Positions 19,471 to 30,400 of a stretch of DNA of 64,000 bases are shown here, piece after piece. The number at the start of each line of letters is the position of its first letter. The first letter of the stretch is position 1. The notes beneath the pieces are model-generated. The model was not told where the DNA came from. It was given only the letters and a program-made list of their open reading frames with translations, and ran no database searches. The position numbers and the translations under genes are program-made. Source of the stretch: Massospora cicadina (Eukaryota > Entomophthoromycota > Entomophthoromycetes > Entomophthorales > Entomophthoraceae); assembly GCA_022478985.1 (NCBI GenBank), contig JAKSZP010012204.1:1-64000 (forward strand). Direction: 5' to 3'.

Positions 19471-22400
19471 ATGAGTCCCCATGGCAGCACCCTGGCCCTG
19501 CAATCCATCAACGCAAATGGGTTGCGGGACTTTAAGCGGAGAGCCCGCCTCCTCCGAAACTTCAGGTCAGCACAAATTGACATCGCTGCTGTCCAGGAGC
19601 CCCATATCCTCCCCCACGAACAATCTGCATGGAATGAACAGTTTGGAGGCAACTCCTTCTGGACAAACCATGCCGCCCTTATTGTTTTGAATCCACGGGT
19701 TAAAACCCATTCTTTTTCACAATATCTAGGTGGCCGCCTCATACTGGCCAAACTCACCACTCCTGACTTCTCCTTCTTCGCTGCAAGCATCTACCTGCCT
19801 AATGCAGGTCAGGAGCAAAATTGGCTCTTAGAAGAGCTCCTCCAACTCAATCTCCCACGGAATACAGTCCTCTTAGGAGATTTCAATACAACCATAAGTC
19901 ACGTCCGTGACTCTTACCCCCTGCAGCAAAGGAACGCCCTGGATCAAGTCGCTTCTAAGATTTCCTTCGCCTGAGTGGCTTTATAGATGCGCTTCCACCC
20001 TCCGCGTCTGGCCTAGGTTGCATGACTAGGATCCAGTATGATGGAGGAGCTTTCCAGTCAGCGTCACGCATAGATATGGCACTGATTGGCCCCCTGCTAA
20101 TTGGCCGCGTCTCCTCTCCCATCTTCGTGACAACCATCTGAGTGATCACTGGTCACTCACCGTTGTCCTCACCACCACACTTAGATCGTCGCGTAGGTTC
20201 TGGCCTAGGGTTGCCCCAGCTCTTCTCAACAACCCCTTCACTAAGGAGAAGCTGTCTATGACCATCCGGGAGACTCTCACCTCCCCCCACCCCACCTGCT
20301 TGACCACAAGGCTAGATGGGCGGTGACCAAGGAGGGCATCACCCGCGTTGCTTACAACTGTGCCAAAGCCCAGATGACTGCAGCTCGCGCCAGAGTCAAA
20401 AGGGCGGAAGCCAGAATCAGACATCTAGAGCGAAACTGCCAGCCTTCGCCCTCTCCCAGATGGTTGGAAGACCGGGAAGCGGCGCAGGAAGCACTCCGCT
20501 TGGAGCTCACACTGCAGGAAGAACGGGCAGCAAACTTTACAACATATTGTTACTATGCTCAATGGGAACGCCCCACCCGCTTCTTCTTTCAGAAACAGAA
20601 AGCCCGGTCAACAGCGCAGGATATTACTGCACTGAATATTGGCACTAAAACCACTTCGGATAAGGAGGAAATCACGCAGGAACTACACCGCTTCTACTCC
20701 AGCCTCTTCCATGCCACCCAGGTGGACCCATCGGACATCCAAGACTTCCTGTGGCGGGCTCCAGAGCCGCCCATTGACCCACGGGCTGATGAGGCTCTCT
20801 GGCGCCTATTTCCATCCAGGAGGTGATGGAAACCCTTCTGAAATCCCCACGGCTTAAAGCCCCAGGGCCAGAAGGAATACCCTTTGAGGTGTACCTTCTG
20901 GAACCTGCAGTGATAGCCAGAACCCTCCGCGACCTCTTCGCTGCACTCTTGGTGAATGGCGAGGTCTTCCCCGACTCCAGAGGCTCAATCACGACCCTCA
21001 TTCACAAGAAGTCAGACTGTGAGAACCTGGAGAACTGGCGCCCCATAGCGTTGATCAACACAGACCACAAGCTCTTCACGAAGCTTCTGGCCAACCGCAT
21101 CACCAAATGGGTGTCACCTCGTCTCTCCCCATCCCTGCACGGTTTTATTCCGGGGAGGTCGTTATGGGACAACTATAATGACCTTCACGTGACTTTGACT
21201 GCTAACTCTCATAAGGTGAATGGCTTTGTGGCTCTCCTGGATATAGAGAAAGCATAAGATTGGGTAGCCTGGAAGTATATTGATGCTTCCCTGGCCCGCT
21301 TCCATCTCCCACCCGCAGCTAGGCGCTGGATATCAGCGCTCTATGACCAGCTCCACACCAGAGTCCTGGCGCCAATGGGTTTTACAGTGGCAGTACCAGT
21401 TGGACAAGGTCTCCGGCAAGGGGACCCCCTGAGCCCTATCCTTTTTAACATCACCCTTGACCCCCTCTTGGCCTCCTTACAGGACAACCTAACAGGGATT
21501 CTGGTCCCAGGTAAAGCCCCCACACGCACCATGGCATTTGCAGATGACACTGCCATTGCATTTGGCTGCCCTGGGGATGTCGCCCTCGCTGCTGTGACCA
21601 TTGAGAGGTACATCAAGGCGTCCAACGCCATGGTCAACACCTCCAAGACAACAGTTGTACAGGTCGGCTCCCCCACCTTCCCCCTACCATTTGGTATTGA
21701 ACCTGAGCGCGGTACCTTCCGTCACCTGGGCGTTCTCACCAACCAACAAGGAGTTGCGCTAAAAGACAATGAGGACTTGCTCCTTGCAGCAGTTAACTCC
21801 AGGATTACCAGCTGAAACTAGCGGCACATCACCCCCCAGGGTCGAGCTCTGATGGCCAATGTGTTCCTCCTCTCCAAAGTCTGGTTCTTAGCGCACGTCT
21901 GCCCATTCACAGATGCCTTTTATACGCGGCTCAATGTACTCCTCCGCTGTTGGATCTGGGGCTCAAACCATCCACCAATGGCCCTCTCAACCATTGCCCG
22001 ACCCTGCAATGAAGGGGGCCTAGGGCTTCTGGACACGCGATCCCACGCCACCACAATCTTACTGAAGTTCCTATGGCCAATTGTCTGCTGGGACGCGACC
22101 CCCATGCCCCAATGGGCGCTCGCCCTCCGCTAGTTAGTGTCAGCAGCTCTGGGTCTTCCTAGAGCATCTCTGACCTCATTAGGGAGTGGCTCACAAACCA
22201 CCCAGGCCATCGCCTAAAACCATCCTCATCCCCCTACTGGAACCAGGCTCTCCTTGCCCTGAAACGAGTAGGCGCGCGGATCCACCATGACTTCCCATAC
22301 AGAAGGGAAGGCCCTGGCCTCAGCCCCCATCGCCATGCAATTGTGCACAATGGACAAGTTGTCACAACTCGCCTCACCCCCAAGATCGTCCTCCCATCCG

Positions 22401-22998
22401 CCCAAGACTCCTTGAGCTCCTCCCTCCCTCCATGAGATTTGACCTTAAGGAATTGTGGAAGGACGTCTATCACCCCATCCTGTCAGCAAAGGTGTCCAAC
22501 ACCTTATGGAGGGTGCTCCACTGTTTATACAGGACAGGGGACTGGACTGGCCCTACCTTCCAGCACCGAAGCTGCCCCCGCTGTGTGGAGCCTATTGACT
22601 CCCACCTCCATCGTTTTTTCACCTGTCCAGGTGTCGCCGCATTTTGGCCAAAGGCCCGCGCGCTCCTCCATGCTCAGCCCTGGTATGGACACCCTGTGCA
22701 AGACCTCATGTTTGAGCAGACATTGCCTGGTTGCCACCAACCCCTCCGTGTCCTCGCCTATGCCACAGCCATCTGGATCATCCATAACTCCTTCCTTCGT
22801 GCTGCCTTTGACCAGCAGGTGTGGACCCTTCCACACATGATTACCCACTTTTGGGTACACTTTGAGATGGCCCTGAAGGTCTGCACTATGTCGCCAGCCC
22901 TCCCCCGCTCAGTTGTCACTGCAGCACGGCTCTGGCGCGCAAACCCCCTCCCTTTCTCGATGCCTTCTCCCTCCCCTTCCCTCGCCTCAGGCTCTTAG
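19471..22998 (+). pseudogene. LINE ORF2: APE endonuclease, reverse transcriptase, zinc tail
   Basis: ORF2 would nick the target and copy the RNA from the nick. The endonuclease from 19471 shows LQSINANGLRDFKRR, AAVQEPHI (catalytic Glu), GDFN near 19880 and SDHWSL near 20140. A linker follows at 20323-20826. The RT starts near 20850 with LKAPGPEGIPFEVYL, then NWRPIALIN, HGFIPGRS, LLDIEKA*DW (the Tyr codon is now a stop), GQGLRQGDPLSP and the FADD box near 21540. The C-terminal part at 22432-22998 has CPRC...HLHRFFTCPG, a zf-RVT-like zinc motif. At least six frame breaks or stops lie near 19972, 20140, 20826, 21257, 21815 and 22133-22430. It is inactive. Confidence 0.9.
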
Positions 22999-23069
22999 GA
23001 GCCCAGGCGTAATTCAATAAACATCGATGAATCCCCCCTTGGGTTGAGACCATCTAGTACTAAAAAAAA
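22999..23069 (+). terminator. LINE 3' UTR with polyadenylation signal and A-tail
   Basis: About 70 bases after the ORF2 stop. AATAAA lies at about 23016-23021, and the element ends in taaaaaaaa at 23061-23069 before the target copy. Confidence 0.85.
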
Positions 23070-23082
23070 GGTAGACCCAAAA

Positions 23083-24330
23083 TTGCTTGCAAGCATATAT
23101 GACAGCTAAGCATTCTCATTCTGTCACAGTGTAGTTCCTTTCATGAAAGTTTAAGGTCTGACTAGTGAAGGCAACTGGATGTTCTTTACCTTCTTCTCCA
23201 ACTTGGGATAACACGGCCCCCACTGCTGTTCTGGATGCATCAGTTTGGACGATAAATTTGTGATCAAAGTCCAGATATCAAAGAACAGGTGCGCTTAATA
23301 GGGCCAATCAGAGTTGGTCAAATGCATCCTGGCAAGCTGGAGTCCAGTCGAATGGGACCTTATATTTAAGCAAATAGAAGAGTGGCTCTAAGTTGTGTGA
23401 AGTCAGCAATAAATCAGTGATAGTACCCAATCATGCCTAGGAATACTTGAATATCACGCTTGGATTTGGGCCGCTTCATTTTGGAGATGGCATCTAGCTT
23501 AGAGGGTGGGGCTGAAGACCCACTTTATCTATCACAAATCTGAGGTATTCCAGTTGGTCTTTAAAAAACTGACCTTTTATGGGCTAAATTTTCAAGTTTG
23601 CAGCAGTTAGCCTTTTAAAAACCTCCTCTAGGTGTTCCAGGTGGTCGTTAAAAGTGCAGCTGAAAACGTTGATATTGTCAAGGTACACTAGTACACATGA
23701 CAATTTTAAATCTCCCAGGATTATGTACATTGTCCATTGAAATGTGGCTGGGGCGTTGCAGAGCCCTTAAGGCATTCTCGTCATCTGGAATAGGCCCTCT
23801 TGGGTTATGATTGCACACTTCTTGCGCTCCTCTTCAGGAAGATCTATTTGCCAATATCCGCTGATAAGATCCATTGCCGAGAAGAACTTCACACCCCCTA
23901 GCCTATCCAAGGCATTGTCAATTTGTGGCAGTGGGTCTGAGTCCTTCTTTGTGATGTTGTTTAACTTCCAATAGTTGATGAATACTCAGTTGCTTCCATC
24001 CTTCTTCCTTACTATTAAAATTGGTGCGGCCCATGGACTTTTTAAAGGCACTAGCATGCCACGATTGAGGAGTTCCTTAATTTCCTTGGATACTGTCTCT
24101 TCTGATAATTTTGAGCGTCTAATCAGGCGTAATTGAATAGGTTTATGATCTCCAGTATCGATTTTGTGGGTGACACCATTAGCACAACCCAATTAAAAAT
24201 CATCTTGTGCAAATATTTCCTGATATTTAGAGAATAACTCCTGAGCTTGGCCTTTCTCAGAGTTGGTCAGGTTGCTTAAATTGGCCATAGGGACAACACT
24301 ATTTTATGCTGAGTTGGTCCTTATTGGGGA
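23083..24330 (-). pseudogene. Element B reverse transcriptase and RNase H 5' part
   Basis: Minus strand. The RT N-terminus lies at 23986-24192 (IDTGDHKPIQLRLIRRSKL, then GMLVPLKSPWAAPILIV). The palm follows through about 23860-23640. The catalytic YLDD has become YLDN at about 23675-23686, losing one metal-binding Asp. RNase H starts near 23270 with a QTDAS-type motif and reaches ERNYTVTE and ECLAVIYACKQFWVYLH at the LINE border. There are several stops. The frame then resumes at 16619. Confidence 0.88.
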
Positions 24331-25230
24331 GCCCTAATTTGACAAAAGTTCTGAACTCATGGAATGAGTGAATTTACGTGGTAGGGGACAGATGCAGAAA
24401 AGTGATTGTTTGATGTCGCCTAATGGAAATAAGCCAATTTTGCAGGTTTTCACATAAGATATGTATCTCTCTGTGGCCCAGAATGATAATACCAGGGGCA
24501 ATGTTTGGTTCAAATCAAGATTTAGACCATGGTTTGTATATTTCACCGTAGAGGCCTTCCAGGATATTAATCATCAGTCCCATTGGGACAATTACTTGTT
24601 CTCCGGATGGTATAGTGAGGGTCTAATTTGATCAAAGTGGAATGCCCTTTGACTCTTCAATCTGAGTAGGAAGTGGTTTTATCTTTGACTGAGTTTTGGA
24701 ATACTCAATCAGGATGACTCCATCTTTGTAGGCCAGATTTATGAATAGGCTTGGTTTCTTTTTTCAACTGCCTTATCACGGTTGTAGCAAAGTGGAATAG
24801 CCTGGCCCAGAATGGTGAGAGTATCGTCCTTATGATTGGTAACAACTCCATATCTACTTAGGAAATCAGTCCTAATTAAGATATCATAGTTTGTATTTGG
24901 CAACACTATGGCAGGTGCTGTTACTACAATGGATCCAAATCAGAGTGGTAGGGTACTGTAGGCGCCCAGCGATTTGGTGGTATGCGCTCCAGCGGTTCCA
25001 TATTCCTGGCAGTGGGCAACATCGGGCGCAATTTTAAGTTTTTTAACCAATTTTGAACTGACTATATTGATAGGAGCGCCACTATCAAAAATGGCCCAAA
25101 CTTGCACCTTGTTCATTGCTATGTCCACATAAGTACATTCAGAGTAGTTTTCAGAAGTATTTATTGTGTGAATGCTGTGGCTGTTGCCCAATTCCAGGTG
25201 TGCTCTCAGGCTTGATCAGATATCTGGGAA
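24331..25230 (-). pseudogene. Element B protease and linker
   Basis: Aspartic protease. The open frame at 24940-25191 carries VWAIFDSGAPINIVSSKLVK with the intact D-S-G at about 25077-25087 and a Thr/Ser-rich flap region. The part after 24940 is out of frame, with an IGTEFL-like block damaged near 24850. The linker at 24334-24546 follows. Its position between gag and RT is as in A. Confidence 0.8.
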
Positions 25231-27035
25231 GTTATCTGCTAAGGTCTTCATGGGAATAGCCACTTGAACGTTGTTAAGCTTAGGTAAATCTGTTGAACAT
25301 CTGGGTTGGAGGTCTAAACCCTGATCAATAATCTGCTTTTCTTAGGGTTTTGATACTTCAGCTTGGGCTTCTTTGGTAATTTTTAAGGGTTTAGTTTCTT
25401 TTGCGGTGGCCCTAGTAGTGAGCATCATGACATTATTAGCCCCAATATGGTTATTTTCAGCAACATCTTTGGCCCTAAGGAGCTCATCAGGGTCAAATGA
25501 AATGGTTTGAAAATCGGTGGAGTTAGGGCATTCCGCCTCTACTCCACATGCTCTTTTCCCGCCTCACTGTCACTGTTAATTTCTAGAGCAAAGTTGACCC
25601 CAGGCTTTTTGTTGGACCTTCTGTAGCATTGATTACCAAAGTGCCCTATTTGACCACATTTGTAGCATGTAATAGGCCCTGTTTGCTGTTTTTACTAAAA
25701 TTTTTTGGCTCATATTTTTAAAAACTTTTTCCCCTTTTCAGACATTGTGTTGTTTTTTGGGCCCGAAAATTGAAATTTTTATTGATCTTTGGCCCAATTA
25801 GGTGTGTTGAAATTACAGGAACAGCTTCTCATGTAATTGGTGAGGTCTTGGATTTCCAAGCTTCCATTGAATGCAGGCAACATGACATTGTGCAGTTTAC
25901 GGAAGGGCATAATCATGTGCTCCAATGCAATCTTGGCGTCAAACTTATCTATTGCATTGCACCCACGCAGAACTTGTGCCTCATGGAAGAATCTATCCAC
26001 AAAGTCCTTAATAGTCTCATTCTGTTTGAATTCAGTATTAATAAGCTCTCTTTTTTGGGTTTCTGTTTCTCAGGCCCTCCAAACTGTTTGGTTATTGCAA
26101 TTTTGGCATCCATATAGGACCAATCGTTGCCCAAATAGGGCATAACAAGGTCACATCTATGGGCATAAAGTGATTTAATCAGTGCCAATCCTTTAGCATG
26201 GTCTGATGCTCCTCTCATTGCTTTTTAAATAACTTTAGGAAAGAGTGAATGTTTCCATCCTTATCAAACTTGGATAGATTCAATGGTTTTAAAATCATCT
26301 CGCCCTGTTTCAGCCACAGGGGTTGTACTTCTTCTTAAGCGTCTTGATGTATCATCGCTCATAATTGGCCCTCAATCCCGTTGGGATGTGTCTGGAGTTG
26401 AAATTTTGGCCAGTACTCTAGGCATAACACAGATGTTCGAGATATCAGTTTCTTCATCAGTGTCAATTTCTGATGATTTGGTTTGATAATATTGCTCTGA
26501 ACTACTGGATTCTGATGCCTGAATTCGGCCCTTAGTTTTTCCAAACTGTTTTTTGGCCGAATGGACATTGTCTTTTTCCTACTTTTCTTTTGTCAAAACT
26601 GGGTGATCATCAGCTGCTTTGTTTTTTGAGGTTGTTAGGCTTTTCTTCGAATAATGCTTGATTAGATGCTATGCTCTTAATGTCTTTGCCCATACTATCT
26701 ACTCAGGAATTTGCAGTTGATAATTGCATTCTGAGTTCCCAGATTTCCCGAGTAATTTCAGTGTTTCTGGCCTGCAATCTTGACACAACCATCCAAATTT
26801 TTGAAAACTCCTTGTTGTTCAAGGCATCATCCTCATCCCTATTTGGGACGACTGGTTTTGCTGCATGAGCTCCCCCCACATTGATAAGATTACAGGTATA
26901 GGAGGTACCAGCTGCAGAGCTGTGTTGACTGGGAAAATAATCTGAGATGGTCTTGACCTTAGTTTCCATCTTAATGTCACTGTTTTGTCTGGCCGATTCT
27001 GCCAGGAATTGGTTACTGGGATCCATTTTGGAAAG
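25231..27035 (-). pseudogene. Element B gag with CCHC zinc knuckle
   Basis: The frame begins MDPSNQFLAESARQ near 27027, just inside the primer-binding site. N-terminal part to 26703 with a coiled-coil-like stretch (ITREIWELRMQLS). Capsid at 25949-26218 and 25779-26000 (GNDWSYMDAKIAITKQFGG, then MDRFFHEAQVLRG and KFDAKIALEHMIMPFRKLHN). The knuckle CYKCGQIGHFGNQC is at about 25672-25631 with canonical spacing. An acidic linker leads to the protease. Frameshifts lie near 26690, 26220 and 25950. Confidence 0.85.
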
Positions 27036-27045
27036 TGTCACCGGT

Positions 27046-27060
27046 TTTGAGTGAGCACCA
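27046..27060 (-). promoter_or_regulatory. Element B primer-binding site
   Basis: TGGTGCTCACTCAAA on the minus strand, two bases after the 5' LTR. The first 11 bases equal the site of A and D; the rest has drifted. Confidence 0.8.
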
Positions 27061-27062
27061 GT

Positions 27063-28135
27063 TGTCAAATTCCGAGGATCACTTGCTTGGAAATTAATAT
27101 CCTGCATATCTATTTGGGCTGAAGTTCCAATGTTAGATCCTTGATAGTGCCTGTAATTTACAGGATTCAGACCATTTAACAACTCATTAGGCCTATTAAA
27201 TTCACCTCGACTCTTCTGGCCAATTTAGGGCATAATTTTTACTTCAGAAATGGGAACTTCTTCGGAGGCAGGTTTCTTTACAAACTGAGAATTTAATCCA
27301 TCCAGTTTATTGACACTTTCTCCAAAGGAAGGATATAAAGAGAAAATTAGGAAATTGATAAAATAAATATAGCTTTATTATAAGCTATTTATTAGATAAT
27401 GGTCATTAGGCCAGGCGCCAGTATTTATACCTCTAGGGCATCTCCTGCCACATCCAACAAAAAATTTCAACAGCTAATTTGCCACTCAGTTCAGCCTATG
27501 ACTGAAACCTTTTCTTAGGTTCATTGGTGGCAAAATACTCTTGAAATTGGGAGGATTTCAGGCACAAAAATTGCAATAAAAGCATGCGGAGTTGTCTTAA
27601 GATCTTCAGGATTTCAGTTTCGTCATACTGCTGATGAGACACACCTTCTGTGAAAATTTTGGCTTCAATTGAAGATAATGACGCACCCCTAATTAGGACA
27701 TTGGCAGACCTCTTCCTCGATAGCCTTAAGTAACCCCCTTTGGGCAGTCCAAGTAAGTGCTATTGTGCCAATTACACATATTGACATATAAATTTCGCCC
27801 TCAGGCGGAAAATTGATAACATTGTTCATTCGTTTAACTGTTCATAGGACTTTTAACTGTAACTTCGGGTCATCCCCAAATTATTTTGCATATGATTGAA
27901 TGGTTTATTTTTTGATAATCAGGACCAATAGCTGAGATTTGATGCATTTAAATTGGCCATAATATGTGAGCATATTTGGGCCAAGCGCCTGATAATTTTT
28001 TGACCAATTTCTCAAGAAGATAATTGGCCCAAGTTTCATAATTGCAATAGGCGTTAGCTCAAGCGTTGAAAGAATAATTGGCCTGATCTGATGGTTGTCA
28101 AAGGTTATTTTTAAGTCAACCACCAGAATTTGACA
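27063..28135 (-). repeat. Element B 5' LTR
   Basis: A 1073-bp partner of 13830-14907 with TGTCA...TGACA ends. The target copy CACCC follows at 28136-28140. Confidence 0.95.
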
Positions 28136-28140
28136 CACCC

Positions 28141-29662
28141 CATCCTCCACCTCATGCAACAGAGCAGCTCCCACCGCAAAGGTGGAAGCATTAGTGGCAA
28201 CAATAAAGAGGCGGCTGGGGTCTGCATATACCAACACTGGGCTGGACAAGGGCATGGACTTGACAGCTTGGAACGAAGCGTTGCATTCTGTGGTCTAACT
28301 GAAGATCTTCTTCCATGAAGCGGTGTAGAGAGGGGCGGCAACTTCTTAGAGTTGAGAGAACTTCTTGAGAAAGTTACACGTCCCAAGGAAGCTGCATAAC
28401 TCTGTGAGGGATGAGAGAGTAGTCCAATCGTGGATGACAGCTTCCTTATCTGAAGCAATCTTGTAGCCATGGTAAATGATAATGTTTTCTAAAAATTCAA
28501 CATCAAACTGAAAGAATTCGCACTTGCTAGTCTTAATTGTAAGGTTCGCCTATGAAAGTCTCTCCATGACAGATATTAGGTGGCAGGAGTGGGATTCTGC
28601 ATCTATGGAGAAGAACAGTATGTCGTCCATATATGTGGTTGCACAGGCTCCCATAAGGTCTCCCAAGATATCATCAATGAGCCTCTGAAAGCAGAAGAAG
28701 CGTTCTTAAACTAAACGGCATGACCCTGAATTGCAAGATGCCTTTCTGAGTACGAAAGTTGTTCAACCACTCCTGGACTTGTTTAATGCGGATATGGTTG
28801 AAAGCGTTAAGGCAGTCTAACTTGCTGAACACCCTGACCTTCTCCACGTAGTAGGCAAACTGTTTCTCCAGAGGTAGCGGATGGGGGTCCAGCACTGTCA
28901 CGTTTTTTAGATTGCTATAATCAATGCAAGAAGGAAGTGAGCCATCAGACTTTTCTACAAACAGGAGGGGGAGCACACCGGTGAGGACTTATTAAAGATT
29001 TGCCACTTAGAGAGCATGTTTTCAAATAAAAAGTCCAAGGCAGCTTCCTCCCTCATGGACAAGAAATAAATTGGAGAGGATATCTTGATGAGGTCCACAG
29101 TCAACTTAAACTTAAAGTCATACTTGATGTGCTCAGGGAGTGGGCGGGCTTCGGTGGAATCAAACAAGTCAATATATACACGTATGCATTCAGACAGAAT
29201 AAGTGTTGGGGTCAAGGTTTCAGTCAGTTGAATAGAGGCTAGGCCCATATTGGGAGAGGGGCCCCACCTCCTAGAGAGCGCCATTGTGCTCTCATCCAGG
29301 CAAGGGATGGTAATCATGATTCCTCCAGGGAATTTAGCGTGCATGGTAGAGTCCATGAGGTTAGTGGAGATGTCAAACTGGTGCCACCAGATAACCTTAA
29401 ATAATGGGGTATAAAAGTTTTTAATCGAGGAGAAGCTCTCCACAAAGTAACTATCTACTGCAACAAAGAGAACAGGTGTTAATACATGGTAATTCAGAAT
29501 GGTTTGAGATGCACCACTTTTCACAAACTGAACAACACCCAGGAGTAGTTCCAGGGTCTATGCCAGATCTTGACAGAAGAAGTTTTTAGTAGCGTCAGTT
29601 TCCACCAAAGTGAGCACTTGGAAATTCTTTCCCACAGAGAAGAAGGTAGCCATGAACAAGAA
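28141..29662 (-). pseudogene. Element C protease, reverse transcriptase and start of RNase H
   Basis: The protease region near 29610-29350 has VETDATKNFFCQDLA where family members have V-D-T-G-A-T, so the catalytic Asp is Glu and the Gly is Asp. The RT starts near 29200 (EARPLPEHIKYDF), then EKSDGSLPSCIDYSNL and FSKLDCLNAFNHIRIKQ with its first Asp, with YMDD at about 28623-28634. RNase H begins near 28230 (YADPSRLFIVATNASTFAVG, catalytic D to N) and stops at the B border. The open pieces are 28955-29524, 28674-28976 and 28141-28255, with frameshifts between them. Confidence 0.87.
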
Positions 29663-30400
29663 GTGTCAGACAATTACAAGCTCAATATTGTGAGAAGAGC
29701 GTTTCAGATGTAAATGAAGATAATATGGCCAAAAAACCCTGGATTATTCTCAGTGGAACCCCTAAAATTGGGGTAATACTTCTATTTACACTCCTTGGCA
29801 AAATAGCTCAAGTTTCAGTAGTTGAATTGCACTAACCATGTGGCAGAATCAGGGAAGTCAGTCTAAGGTTCCTCCCTGGGTGACTTAAAGTTTACTCAAA
29901 CACCTAAGTGGAGACCACTTCCTTTTATAGGTTTTTGAGGTCCCGCAAGATGAAAATATTTTCCCACCCAATGATTGGGTCAATTACTAAATCCTTACCT
30001 CACGGATTTGTCTTACCTGCCATCAACCCTCCATCAGCTGTTCCATTAAAGCAAGGCGAGTCTCAAGAGCTCCAATAAATTAAAACCCAATATTCCCTAA
30101 TTCAGCTATCCCTAGCCTAATCCAATATCGCGCCTCACTCACTTTGAGCCTTGATATGGGTAAATACTAACCATTGAGATATTAAGAGGGTTTGCTTTTT
30201 GACCCCAAGTTCAATTTAATAAAGAAACTTACAATCCAGCTTTTTAATATTAGTAAAATTTTTCATATTTTAAATTTTAGTGATATAAAACCCCTTAAAA
30301 ACATTTATTCCCTCAGTTGAGAGTATTATTTCTATTGTGAAAATATTGTTGTAATTCAGGTAAAAAAGCACCAGCAAGCATAAAAACAGCCTGATAAACA
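29663..30400 (+). repeat. Candidate solo LTR between element C gag and protease
   Basis: An A/T-rich 738-bp noncoding block starts TGTCAGAC and could end ...TAAACA. C coding sequence lies on both sides. Read on the plus strand it holds a TATA-like ttttatag near 29925 and AATAAA near 30220, in the order expected of an LTR. Flanking AGAAG and AGAGA are a poor target match, and no second copy is in the window. It could instead be part of C. The borders are guesses. Confidence 0.35.

Larger units (their letters stand above)
16633..23069 (+). mobile_element. LINE (non-LTR retrotransposon) inserted in element B
   Basis: About 6.4 kb, flanked by a target duplication of 13-15 bp (AAGGTAGACCCAAAA at 16618-16632 and 23068-23082). 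It ends in a short A-tail after a polyadenylation signal. It has ORF1 with a zinc knuckle, then ORF2 with an APE-type endonuclease, RT and a C-terminal zinc motif. The sequence is richer in G+C and CpG than all surrounding elements, so it is either younger or less exposed to the decay seen in them. ORF1 is open but ORF2 is broken in several places. It is of the APE-bearing LINE class with a fungal/plant-like ORF2 tail; the exact clade is not decided. Confidence 0.95.
13830..28135 (-). mobile_element. Element B: complete but decayed Ty3/gypsy retrotransposon
   Basis: LTRs of 1078 and 1073 bp, both TGTCAAATTCC...TGACA, lie at 13830-14907 and 27063-28135. The target copies CACCC are at 13825-13829 and 28136-28140, inside C's RNase H. 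The minus-strand order is primer site, gag with CCHC knuckle, protease, RT, RNase H, integrase and polypurine tract. A LINE (16633-23069) splits the RNase H. Without the LINE the element would be about 7.9 kb. It belongs with A, D, F and I by gag blocks and primer site. Confidence 0.96.
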
